From assembly GCF_030272615.1 (NCBI RefSeq), contig NW_026729312.1, positions 42,001 to 106,000 on the forward strand: a DNA stretch of 64,000 nt, written 5' to 3'. The stretch is from Cryptomeria japonica. Its lineage: Eukaryota > Streptophyta > Pinopsida > Cupressales > Cupressaceae. Below the pieces are notes generated by a model. The model made no database searches, was not told the origin of the DNA, and saw only the letters and a list, made by a program, of their open reading frames with translations. The position numbers and the translations under genes are program-made. Shown here one piece after another: positions 48,594 through 59,800 of the stretch; the first letter of the stretch is position 1, and the number at the start of each line of letters is the position of its first letter.

Positions 48594-49888
48594 TAATTTG
48601 CCCAGGCTATAAGGAATATTGCCACTAAAGAAATTGTTTGCAAGATTTAATATTTGGAGTTGAGATAATTTGCCCAGGCTTGAAGGAATCTTGCCACTGA
48701 ATAAATTGTCATTAAGCAACAATATTGAAATACTGGAAGACCATATTGATGGGATGCATCCACTCAGTCCATTTCTTGACACATCTAACTCTGAAAGTTG
48801 TGTGCATATTGAAAGATTTGAGGATAGGCTTCCTTCTAGTTGATTTCCTGATAGATTTAAATGATACAACTGAGGACTGGTTTCCCATAGCCAAGAGGGA
48901 ATTACACCCACAAGACTGGCGTTAGTTAATTCCAAACTTTCAAGTGAGAATTGTGTTGAGATCCAAGATGGAAATTCACCATCAATTCTACACGACAGTA
49001 AAGACAACTCATGTAATTGAAAGGATGGAATCCAGATTGTGCTAATATTTAGCACACAATCAGATAAAGACAAAGCTCTTAACCTTGTAAGCTTGTGAAA
49101 GAAATTTTCTGAAATCAACTGGTGGTGATTTAGTGACAGGCCTAATTCAACTAAAGAAGGTTGAAGTGAGGAAGAAGAGATGGTTTCATTGAAACGATTG
49201 CTAACACCATCCAACACCTGGAGTAAAGAAAGATTGCCTAAGGAATCTGGAATGTTCCCCCTCAGTTCATTGTTAGAAAGATTTAAGCTTCTCAACAAAG
49301 AGAGACTTCCAAGAGAAGCAGGTATGCTTCCACTAAGCTAGTTGTCATGAAGATATAAGTTTCTCAACAAAGAGAGACTTCCAAGAGAAGCAGGTATGCT
49401 TCCACTAAGCTGGTTGTAAGAAAGGTGAAGTTCAGTTAAAGAAGAAAGGCTTCCAAGAGAAGCAGGTATGCTTCCACTAAGCTGGTTGTAAGAAAGGTGA
49501 AGTTCAGTTAAAGAAGAAAGGCTTCCAAGAGAAGCGGGTATGCTTCCACTAAGCTGGTTGTAAGACGGGTGAGAAAACAAACGAAAGGGGGAATCATCCC
49601 AGTAAAGCTATTTCCAGATAAATCTAAATAGCGAATATAAGAGAGATTTCTCAAACAGGGAGGAAAGACAATACTTGATGTAAGAGAGAATACGTCAAAT
49701 ATAGTGAGTGATGTGAGAAAACGAAGTTGGCACAGGCTCTCAGATATCACGCTTTCAGCAAAGAAATAGCTTATGTTAAGAGAGACAACGTGGTTGGTGT
49801 GATTGTCGCAGGAGATGCCTGTCCAGTTGGTGCAACAGTCTGTTCCATTTACCCATAATGAAGTCAGATCGTCGTAGGAAATATAGTC
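48594..49888 (-). pseudogene. RLP copy A, 5' part (truncated)
   Basis: The minus strand from 49888 reads SLWVNGTDCCTNWTGISCD (LRR N-terminal cap), CLRNLSYIRYLDLSGNSF and FVCFLTRLT. The frame then breaks at a deletion joining two TGTAAGA words. In the shifted frame come three or four nearly identical LRRs (SYNQLSGSIPASLGSLSSLT), a TAG replacing Gln (about 49339), then NELRGNIPDSLGNLSLLQVL to SKLSQLQILNLANNFF-like repeats (48594-49298), where the 4.26 kb insertion sits. The signal peptide and first exon start are missing because homology to copy B stops at 49888, where duplicated LINE sequence begins. Confidence 0.92.
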
Positions 49889-50206
49889 ATCCAAAATTTA
49901 GTTTTATTAGGAGAAATTAGAGAGCCAGAAGAAGCATAGTATAAGTCTAAGATTTCAAGAGTTAGTTGAGCTCCTCTTGAGAATTTTGAAAATAATAAGA
50001 TATCATCAACAAAATGAGAATTTGAAGCCACTTCATCACCTGATAGAGAAATGCCATGGATAATTTTTTGTTGTTTAGTATGATGTAGAAGGTATCCAAG
50101 GGCATTAGCAATGAGCACATAAAACAAGGAAGCTAAGGGACAACCTTGTCTTATTGATGTTGAAATTTTTGAGGGATTCCAAATTCAAAATTTTAACATG
50201 AAAATT
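49889..50206 (-). pseudogene. LINE RT fragment, copy B
   Basis: A duplicate of 40216-40560. It contains FYVLIANALGYLLHHTK and HFVDDILLFSKFSRGAQL and starts at 'gtcatccaaaatttag', directly fused to the broken 5' end of RLP copy A. The fusion marks the tandem-duplication breakpoint. Confidence 0.9.
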
Positions 50207-51054
50207 ATTTGAGCTCAACCACTTGAATAATTTTATTTATTTACCATGCAATATTTTTATTTATTCATTTTTCTTTTTTTTTAATGCTTTCTTTAACATT
50301 GTAATACATAAATATTTATTTTTAATAGTTATGGTTCACTTAAATTATTATTATTTATTTAATGGTTTCTATAATCAAAATATAGAATAAATAGAAAGCA
50401 CCTTGTAATGAATTAATTCATTAGCAGATGGTACTTGCATACTTACACACATTGTAGAGCTTATAATTTTCTCCAAACAATTAAAAATATTATATGTGAT
50501 TCTAGCAACTTTTTGTTCAAATATATTTTCACTAGTACTTTTGGAAATATGAGCAAGATCAAATTGAAAGTTATCTTAATATTATGATGCAAGTGTGATA
50601 TAGATCCATAATGATCTTTATATAGATCAACAATTACTTCAAAAAAATAGTGTATTCATTAGAAATCCATTCAATGATTTAAGTGTTAAACTACAAAAAT
50701 ATTCTAAACTTTTGTAGACAAATGCATTGAATAGAATGATGCCAATGAGAAATGTGAACCTAGGAATATATAATCTGAATAGGTTAAAAAAAAAACTATA
50801 TATCCCATCTTGTGAAATAAGGAAGAAAAGTATCACTTTTACATAAACTAATTTTTTTTTCCCAATTTTCATATTAATTACATATGAATGTTTAGAACTA
50901 GATTATTTGTTGTACATCAGGTTTTTCACAATCATTTTTTTTTCATATTTATGAACAGAGTGATTTTTTTTTTTTTAAATTCCTTTCTTCATGTAAATAT
51001 ACGAGCTTTCTATTAGATGTAGGCCATTTCAAAATCATGTGCAATAGATTAAAT
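50207..51054. other. AT-rich spacer, duplicate of 40561-41394
   Basis: Collinear with copy A, with small indels and homopolymer differences. No gene is seen. Confidence 0.6.
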
Positions 51055-53036
51055 ATTTGCAAACATTACATTATATAATCTTGATTTATCATAACAATTA
51101 AACTATGAACAATAATATGCTAGGTGAAGCCACCAATAATATGCTTTGTCTTCAATAAGGAGAATACACCAAAAAGCCGTCCTTAGTAAAAAAAAAGTCA
51201 TGTACACATTATTTTTTAATCAATTGGTAATGAGCCGAAGCCGATAAGATGTACATACCATACCCCCTTGCGGGATTTGAACTTGTGACCTCTCTTTTAA
51301 AAGAACAAGTTCTCCACCACTAGGCCGACTGAAATTGTACAAGTCATGTACACATGTTTGTAACAATCAAAAGATTTCATTATTAAATTTTAAAGTGGTA
51401 CAAATTATCCACAAGTAATACACAAAATAACCAATGAAAATTTGTCTAAAAAGATAACTACTAATTTCCTTTTAAATTTTAACATTGTAATATTTTAAAT
51501 AAGGATAATTACTTTATAGTAAAAAATTATAACTCACCTTTTATAGATGTATTCGTTTATAGTGTCAGGTCCAAGTCATCTATGGAAACACAATTTTTAT
51601 CTTAATTTAGCATAACAATTAAACTATATACAATAATATGTTGGGTGAAGCCACAAGTAATTAATGTGTTTTTGTCTTCAATAAAGAGAACACACCAAAA
51701 GCCTTCATGTACACAACTTTATAACAATCAAAGGACTTCCTTATTAAATTCAAAAGTAGTACAAGTAATCCACTAGTAGAAAAAATAACCAATGAAAATT
51801 TGTCTAAAAAGATAACTACTAATTTCTGTTTAAATTTTAACATTGTAATATTTTAAATAAGGATAATTACTTCATACAAAAAAAATAACTCGCCTTTTAT
51901 AGATGTATCCCTTTATAGTGTTAGGTCCTTCATCTATGGAAACACAATTTTTATCTTGATTTAGCATAATAATTAAACTATATACAACAATATGTTGGGT
52001 GAAACCACCAATAATATGTTTTTGTCTTCAATAAGGAGAGTGCACCAAAAAGCCTTCTTTCGCAAAAAAAAGTCTAGTACACATATCTGTAACAATCAAA
52101 AGATTTCATTATTAAATTTAAAAGTAGTACAAATAATCGACAAGTAACAAACAAAATAACCAATGAGAATTTTTCTAAAAATATAACTATTAATTTATAT
52201 TTAAATTTTAATATTGCAATATTTTAAATAAGGATAATTGCTCCATAGAAAAAAATTATAACTCACCTTTTATAGATGTATCCTTTTTATAGTGTCGGGT
52301 CCTTCATCCATGGAAACATAATTTTTATATGGATTTAGCATAACAATTAAACTATATACAATAATATGCTTGATGAAGCCACCATTGTTTTTGTTTTTGT
52401 CTTCAATAAGGAGAATACACCAAAAAGCCTTCCTTAGCAAAATTATAGTCCTATACACATATTTATAACAATCAAAGGATTTCATTATTAAATTTAAAAG
52501 TTGTACAAATAATCCACAAGTAATAGACAAAATAACCAATGAGAATTTGTCTAAAAAGCTAACTATTAATTTCTATTTAAATTTTAACATTATAATATTT
52601 TAAATAAGGATAATTACTTCATAGAATAAAAATATAACTCACCTTTTATAGATGTGCCCCTTTATAGTACCAGGTCCTCCGTCTATGAAAGAACAATTTT
52701 TATCTTGATTTAGCATAACAATCAAACTATATACAATAATATGTTGGGTGAAGCCCCCAATAATGTGTTTTTGCCTTCAATAAGGAGAATACACCAAAAA
52801 GCCTGCCTTAGCAAAAGTAAATTCTTGTACACATATTTATAACAATAAAAGGAAATTACATTATTAAATTTAAAAGCGGTACAAATAATCCACAAGTAAT
52901 AGACAAAATAACCAATGAGAATTTGTCTAAAAAGCTAAGTACTAATTTCTATTTAAATTCAAACTTTGTAGTATTTTAAATAAGGACAATTACTTCAAAG
53001 AAAAAAAAATAACTCACCTTTTATAGATGTATCCTT
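51055..53036 (-). repeat. array B: tandem exon-like modules downstream of RLP copy B
   Basis: The same structure as array A. Anchors 'tttatagtgtc' or a variant lie near 51556, 51912, 52286, 52661 and 53036, giving units of 356-375 bases. Units match array A in order, including a shared variant in the fourth ('tttatagtaccaggtcc'). So the array existed before the tandem duplication. The first unit carries a SINE insertion absent from A. One unit (52270-52539) has an 89-codon open frame ending MDEGPDTIKRIHL. Confidence 0.88.
51210..51340 (-). mobile_element. tRNA-derived SINE
   Basis: A 131-base insertion flanked by a perfect 15-base target duplication, AAGTCATGTACACAT (51195-51209 and 51341-51355). 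On the minus strand it starts with a tRNA-like head: A-box-like GGCCTAGTGGTGGAG, then B-box-like GGTCACAAGTTCAAATCC, which resembles GGTTCGANTCC. It ends in an A-rich tail (CAATTGATTAAAAAATA). Such elements are transcribed by RNA polymerase III and moved by LINE proteins. The paralogous position in array A (about 41545-41565) is an intact empty site with one copy of the duplication. Confidence 0.9.
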
Positions 53037-55605
53037 TTATAGTGTCAAGTCCTTCATCCAAGGAAACACAATTTTAAGGATTGCATCAACTTTACTGAAA
53101 TATTTCCTTCTCCAACTCATTTTTATCAAGATCAATGACACTATTCCTCCAAATGCTACTCCATATGACAATCCTAATGCTATTCCATACAAAGGATATT
53201 TAGTGTTTTTCTTTTCTTTGTTAATTGAAACTTTAGGAGGACGAGGAATATATTGTGGCCAAGAACAATTTTTGGGTAGGGGACACCCCCATAAATTAGA
53301 ATTTTCTGAATAAGAGGATTCTCCAAATGTACTCATCTGTGTTCCTTGGGGTATACTTCCTGAAAGGTGGTTGTTTGATAAATTTAGGAAACCTAAAGAG
53401 CTAAGAGATGTAAACTCCATAGGGATTTTTCCAGAAAATTTATTTCTTGAAAGGTCTAATGACTCTAGCTGGCCCATTTCTCCCAAACTACTTGGAATGG
53501 TCCCATTCAAATTGTTCATTGAAAGGTTCACAAACCTTAACCCCTTTAAATTCCCAAAATCAAAAGGAATTCCTCCATCCAATTCATTGTTTGATAGATC
53601 TATGGCTGTGAGAGTGGAAAGAATATATGTGTAGTGCTCTTCTATACCCTTTGAAGTCATATCCAATCCATCATGATATGTTTTCTCACCAAAAAAAGTG
53701 GACAATACAATACCATCTTGGTCTTCTATTGTCATTGCTTGCAATGATACAATTGTGTGTGGAATTAAACCTGAGAAATGATTGGAAGAAAGGAGCAAGA
53801 TCTGAAGGTATATTAGTTGGCCTATGGCTGAAGGAATATTGCCTGTAAAATTGTTTTTCTTCATCACCAATTGTTGGTGGCATTTCACCTCCAAAAAAGT
53901 TGTTCCCGATATCAAGAACTTGTAAAAATGAACAATTTAATATTGAAGGTGGAAAAGATCCAATCAGGATATTACCATGAACAACTAATGACTTTAATTG
54001 CCATAGTATACTAAATTCATATGGTAAGCTTCCCTTCAAACTGTTGTTTCCCAAATTTAAGACAGTGAGAGAAGAGCAATTGGACAAGCTTGCAGGAATA
54101 TTGCCACTAAATAAATTGTTTGCAAGATTTAATATTTGGAGTTGAGATAATTTGCCCAGGCTTGAAGGAATCTTGCCACTGAATAAATTGTCATTAAGCA
54201 ACAATATTGAAATACGGGAAGGCCATATTGATGGGATGCATCCACTCAGTCCATTTCTTGACACATCTAACCCTAAAAGTTTTGTACATATTGAAAGATT
54301 TGAGGATAGGCTTCCTTCTAGATGATTTCCTGAGAGATTTAAATATTGCAACTGAGGACTGGTTTCCCATAGCCAAGAGGGAATTACACCCACAAGACTA
54401 GCATTTGTTAATTCCAAACTTTCAAGTGAGAATTGTGTTGAGATCCAAGGTGGAAATTCACCATCAATTGTACATGACATTAAAGACAACTCAGATAATT
54501 GAAAGGATGGAATCCAGATTGTGCTAATATTTAGCACACAATCAGATAAATACAAATTTCTTAACCTTGTAAGCTTGTGAAAGGAATTTTCTGAAATCAA
54601 CTGGTGGTGATTTAGTGACAGGCCTAATACAACTAAAGAAGGTGGAAGTGAGGAAGAAGAGATGGTTTCATTGAAACGATTGCTAACACCATCCAACACC
54701 TCGAGTAAAGAAAGATTGCCTAAGGAATCTGGAATGTTCCCCCTCAGTTCATTGTTAGAAAGATATAAGTTTCTCAACAAAGAGAGACTTCCAAGAGAAG
54801 CAGGTATGCTTCCACTAAGCTGGTTGTGAGAAAGGTAAAGTTCAGTTAAAGAAGAAAGGCTTCCAAGAGAAGCAGGTATGCTTCCACTAAGCTGGTTGTA
54901 AGAAAGGTCAAGTTCAGTTAAAGAAGAAAGGCTTCCAAGAGAAGCAGGTATGCTTCCATTAAATTGGTTGCCAGAAATGTCAAGTTTAGTTAAAGAAGAA
55001 AGGCTTCCAAGAGAAGCGGGTATGCTTCCACTAAGTTGGTTGTCAGAAAGGTCAAGTTCAGTTAAAGAAGAAAGATTGCCAAGGCAGGAGGGTATGCTTC
55101 CATTGAAGTTAGTCACTGAAAGATGAAGGACTGTAAGACGGGTGAGAAAACAAACGAAAGGGGGAATCATCCCACTAAAGCTATTTCCAGATAAATCTAA
55201 ATAGCGAATATAAGAGAGATTTCTCAAACAGGGAGGAATGTCAGTACCTGATGTAAGTGGTGTAAGTGATAATCTCAGTGATGTGAGAAAACGAAGTTGG
55301 CACAGGCTCTCAGATATCACGCCTTCGGCACCGAGATAGCGTATGTCAAGAGAGACAACGTGGTTGGTGTGATTGTCACAGGAGATGCCTGTCCAGTTGG
55401 TGCAACAGTCTGTTCCATTCACCCACGAACTCAGATTGAAGGAAATATAAAGGGCATCTTTGAAACGAAGGAGAGCCTGGGATTCATGGGAAAGACACCT
55501 GGTCGAGAGTAATGGATGGGAAAAAGAAGAGCGTGGAGAGAGGAAAAGGAAGACAAGCAAAAGAGACATGAAAACTAAAAACAGCTTGTGTGAAGGGATG
55601 GCCAT
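53037..55605 (-). pseudogene. RLP copy B: full-length LRR receptor-like protein with one frameshift
   Basis: A plasma-membrane receptor-like protein that would bind extracellular ligands, usually in defence or development. The preferred start is ATG 55605 (MAIPSHKLF) because a hydrophobic signal peptide follows at once (residues about 8-29). The N-cap holds LSHESQALLRFKDAL and WVNGTDCCTNWTGISCD. LRRs of the LxxLxLSxNxLSGxIPxx type follow, including five nearly identical units (SLGSLSSLTELDLSYNQLSG-like). Near residue 630 a 26-bp deletion between CCAAT words shifts the frame and leads to early termination near 53686. The remainder (53037-53915) is open and gives the C-terminal repeats, a membrane span (GLSYGVAFGGIVSLILI) and a short tail with no kinase. 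Adding 26 bases gives exactly 865 codons, so this is the only lesion seen. Confidence 0.93.
54780..55080 (-). repeat. 72-bp LRR-coding tandem repeat
   Basis: Nearly identical 72-base units, each one 24-residue LRR, start with 'cttccaagagaagcaggtat' near 54788, 54860, 54932 and 55004, with a more diverged neighbour on each side. Copy A has a similar but differently sized series at about 49308-49570. Confidence 0.9.
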
Positions 55606-55668
55606 TCTATTTGGGATGCAGGAAAACGCAGATTGTGGTTTGTTATTGTTTGGGTGGGAAAGGCTCTT

Positions 55669-55697
55669 CTTATACTTCCTGCCGGTCAACGGGTCAA
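55669..55697 (-). promoter_or_regulatory. RLP copy B promoter: TATA box and two W-boxes
   Basis: On the minus strand, TATAAG (55674-55669) lies about 65 bases upstream of the ATG at 55605, suitable for a core promoter. Just upstream are two TTGACC words, 8 bases apart (55689-55684 and 55697-55692), matching the W-box core bound by WRKY factors in defence-responsive plant genes. Function is inferred. Confidence 0.55.
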
Positions 55698-55747
55698 TGA
55701 TTTAGTAATTAACCAAACGTCTTTAATAAGTTTTAATAATTTAAAAC

Positions 55748-55827
55748 TTCACGACTTTCGGCTGTTTCGGAGAAAAGCGTTTTCTTGAATGAAATTAATT
55801 CTAATTCACGACTTTCGGCTGTTTCGG
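55748..55827. repeat. 23-bp direct repeat upstream of RLP copy B
   Basis: 'ttcacgactttcggctgtttcgg' occurs at about 55748-55770 and again at 55805-55827, 57 bases apart. It lies 140-220 bases upstream of the RLP start. Confidence 0.85.
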
Positions 55828-55829
55828 CT

Positions 55830-58800
55830 GTTATTTTGATGCTCTCGTCCGTCTAATTTAAAGTTTCAAAGATGTATGCCTGCCTACAAATTAACTAGAG
55901 ACGGCTTCTATACACATTTGATTACTGACGATCAAGAATGTGATCTTAGAGGTGATTAAAATATGGAAAAGATCTTTCAGTAACCATATCTTTTATATAA
56001 AGAAACTTCTTATGTAAATCCAATTAGTGATATAAAATAGATTTTAAGTTTTTAACATACATTTTCTAAATATTTGGTTAGAGTATATGCAATTTAGAAT
56101 TCATTAAATATAATTTTTTTAAATTTGTAAAGGTTTATATTTGAAGGTCATAATAATATATTGTTATTATTTACTTATATTGAAGATGTTTCTTTTATGA
56201 AAGCAAGCAACTTTACTTTGAGTGATCAATGACACAAAACTTAGAAAGAGGATGTAATGCATCATCATCTAACATATGGATTTTCTTTTCAATCACTATT
56301 TGTTTTTTTAATTTGCTAGATTTTTCATAAAGATGAGTACAAATATGATCAACATGAGGAAAATAACAATAAGATTCTGCCTTTATTTTGCTTGTCACAT
56401 GCAACTTTGATATAAGTAGTAAAGTAAGTACAAAACACATTTGTATTGGCACATTTTTTAAAAAACCACTAATTAACACTCACAAATATACTCAGCCAAC
56501 CCCTCTTTTCACTTCAATAGCTAACTTAACCAAGTAACTAAACATCCACAACAAACAAAACTCTAAACACTTTTCCTATCTAATTATTTTCACGAAACCA
56601 TGACAAATTTTTATTTATGATTAATATTTAATTATATATTATACATTTTTTTTTATCAAAATAGTCTACAGAATAGATGCATCTTTATGTAAAAGATGAA
56701 CTTGTCCTTTAATTTTTTTCTGTTGATAATGGAATGGTGCACCCTTTTTCCTACCTAATGTGAAACATGGAAGTGGTGTACCATAGCGTTGCAGACAATA
56801 TTATGCATATGAGCTGTAGAAGTAACTTAAAAATTGACTACGACGACCAACATTAAAATTGACTGGATGTGTCCTCGCTTTGAATTATAGACTCCTGAAA
56901 GTAACCTTACTATCTCTTCCAGGCGAGTTTTCATCTTAGAGGGACAAAATCAAAGGTGAAATTTTGCTTACTTAAGCAAATTAGGAAGGGAATAAAGCAC
57001 ACATTATTCTATTGTCTCGTCCACCTTGTAGACACAAATGGGCAAGTTCCTAGCTTACTAAAAACAAATAGTTTAATATCAGATGTTAATTTTACTTCAT
57101 AGAAATATGAAAAATAGATATTTACTTTTGGGTTTGGATGACCTCTAAATTATAATGGATTGTTTGATCATTAAAAAAAATTAGGTCTAATAGAATGTAA
57201 TATTATACACGATTGTAAAAAGATTAAATTGAGTTGTTTCAAAGAAACACCATCCAAAGACTAGTCAAACCACAAGTGCCAAACCACAAACAATTTCATC
57301 TTATCTCATGTAATACATATCGACGTTTTAGGTGTCCATACGTCAATTATCAACCCTCTATCACGGTGTTCATTATAGGGGCTCAAATGAGTAGACAATG
57401 TATGGCATATGCTCATTTCAGAGACCTGACTCACTTCAAATAACTTATAGTAATGAAAGAGTTGTAGTTTGATTAGTAAGAATAATATTATGTTCATCAT
57501 ACCATCCACCAAGATTCAAATCCCTCAAAAGTAAGATTTAACCAAGCTTGATCCTAGGAGATCTTTAGCCCCTACTTGTGGTAGCTTAGGCAAATGACAA
57601 CCTTTTCTTTAGACGCATACTTCAATATATAAATGCAGGGGTATTGATATCTAAGCAATCTAGTTGTTGGACCACTAAGAAAAAACTCTTAATAGATTCA
57701 TTTCATGTTTTTACTTAGTACATTAAGCCAATATTTTGAGATATATCAAACTTGATATAAATTGTAGAAAATGGTAAAGGTAATTTTGCTAATAGCTTAT
57801 TCTTATATGATAAAGGGGATAGGGTGTTTAGAGAGAGAGAGGAAGTCATGTAGTTCTACGAGTCTTTCAAAATCAAGAATAACATTTGAAAAAGGGGATC
57901 AACTAAGAAGGATTTGTTCAAGGATAAGAAGAGTGAGGTTATGTATTGCTCCTTAGACTATTTTGGTTTCAAACTATCTTGATGCAACTTTACTCCTTTA
58001 ATTCATTACTTTTTAGCCTTCATTTTCCTTATCTCGACTCCTTTCCTGATTGTTATTTTAATTCAACCATAGATTTATTTGTTCCATACTACTCTTTGAT
58101 GTTTGTTTGGGATTTTCATTATTTTACCTTTCACATTTCGTTAAAAAATGCATAAAACCTTTAAATAGTAATTAATGCAGACACAGAGGAAGGTTTTAGA
58201 GATAGGACTATCAAACCATGTAGCCTAGATTTACACGTGACAAAAATATCTTAACACCATGAAATATCATCGATTCATATAGTAGAATGATTATAGAATT
58301 TTTATTTGCTTTCTAAGTATAAATTACAGATTGGCCACAAGCCACCACAAGCATATTGCAAGCTTACATGAAAATATGGAATTCAAGATAAGACTCTTGT
58401 TACTAACTCACTAACTTGTTGACTCCTAACTGGCTTAGTGACTACTATCTCTCTAGCTTCCTGACTTTCTCTTATATGGAATAGATGTTTAGATATTCAT
58501 TCTAAGCCTTAGCAATTATTTGTGTCAATTAAAAGGTGCCCCAACACTTGATGCTTCATGAAATGTGTAGGTTGACTTAATCTTGATGATGAAGCTCAAA
58601 GAACTAATAAATTAGGCTAGGGTCCCATTTGGAAGTTTCATTGGTCACTATCTATTGTGTGATATGTTAGATTTTATGTTGGAAGGTGCAAAAAGGTTTT
58701 GCATGTGTCACTTGATAAACTGTATGATATTTTATTTGTACTATGATCTTTTTTTAGTGATATATTTCTAAAAATTGACCCAAATGCCTTGATACTTAAA

Positions 58801-58900
58801 TATGTTGTTCAAATGGTGTCATATATGTTTGGTTTTTTGTTCCAAGCCAAATGATTGTAACACAATAGATCACATTAAAGTTTTTTGGGATGCGCCTGCA
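55830..58900. other. AT-rich intergenic stretch
   Basis: No gene or element border was recognised. Around 57450-57540 the sequence 'gtttgattagtaag' followed by 'caagattcaaatccctc' faintly resembles a tRNA-type A-box and B-box pair on the plus strand, a possible old SINE, but there is no target duplication that I can see. Short ORFs of 60-88 codons look random. Confidence 0.45.
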
Positions 58901-58959
58901 TCAGACACCCAAGGTTATTTGATAAGTGAGGTGTTCACTTTACCAATTGTGGATAAAAT

Positions 58960-59800
58960 CCAAGGCATTCCATCTCTACTTGTGAAACCCATGATGAGTC
59001 TTCTACTAGTATTCCTCTCTCCTTCACTAGGTATTCCATGTACCATCAATTTTTGGTATTATGCTCAACTTTGTTGTCCAACATCTATTCTATCTACTCT
59101 TGTTGGTATTGTGGTAGTTGCTCCTTGAAACAAACTTCTATATTGCCTCTTCTTAAATGTCTCTCATCATACTAATGAATATCTACAATGTTTAATATGG
59201 GTGATATGTTAGTTACATTTGGTAACTTAACTTCATGCATGTTACTTGAGTCAAAAATTTTAAAAATTCTTCATGGACCAAACTTCTTTATCTTGAGTTT
59301 GTTGTATATGCCTAGTAGGAATCTCTCCTTCTTGAGATATATCTTAAATTCATCACCAACTAGGAACTCTTTGTGTCTCCTTCTCTCATGTACTTAACCT
59401 TTGCATTTGTTATTCATTGTCTATATGTGTTTCCCAACTTCAATATGAATTGTAATTTTTCATTTAGTTTCTAAATTCCTCTATTGAACTACACTCCTTT
59501 TTCCTTCTATATTGGTAAATTTGAGTTTCGCAACTGTTGTGGGGTGCACCCCAATCAAAATTTCAAATGGTTTTCTCCTTGTACTCATGTTTATTGAGTT
59601 ATTGTATGCAAAATTTTCTTGTGTTAGGATCATGTCCCAATTTTCTATCTTGTCTCCTACCAGACATCTCAACAAGTTGCTCAAACATTAATATACTACC
59701 TTTGTTTGTCCATTAGTTTGTGGGTGAAATCTAGAACTAAACTTTATATATTTCTTCTTCTTTTTCATAATATCCTCCATAAATATTTTAAAAATGGTGT
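58960..59800 (-). pseudogene. Ty3/gypsy chromovirus fragment: integrase C-terminus and chromodomain
   Basis: The minus strand reads KFSSRFHPQTNGQTKVVY (the integrase third acid, normally Glu in G-Q-T-E, is Lys), then LSNLLRCLVGDKIENWDMIL, NFAYNNSINMSTRRKPFEI and GVHPTTVAKL (59481-59684). Further on, LKIKKFGP, RIFKIFDSSNMHEVKLP and NISPILNI are typical post-integrase sequence. At 58970-59125 the frame with stops reads IE-MLDNKVEHNTKN-WYMEYL and EDSSWVSQVEM, a recognisable chromodomain. That identifies a chromovirus. RT and LTRs are not found nearby. Confidence 0.85.

Noticed and set aside
48712..48925. 60- to 66-codon ORFs on both strands within the RLP (also 54194-54401)
   Set aside because: They are shadow frames of the LRR coding sequence.
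57440..57560. possible plus-strand SINE (A-box and B-box-like words)
   Set aside because: The B-box-like 'agattcaaatccc' is suggestive, but I found no target duplication, tail or second copy.
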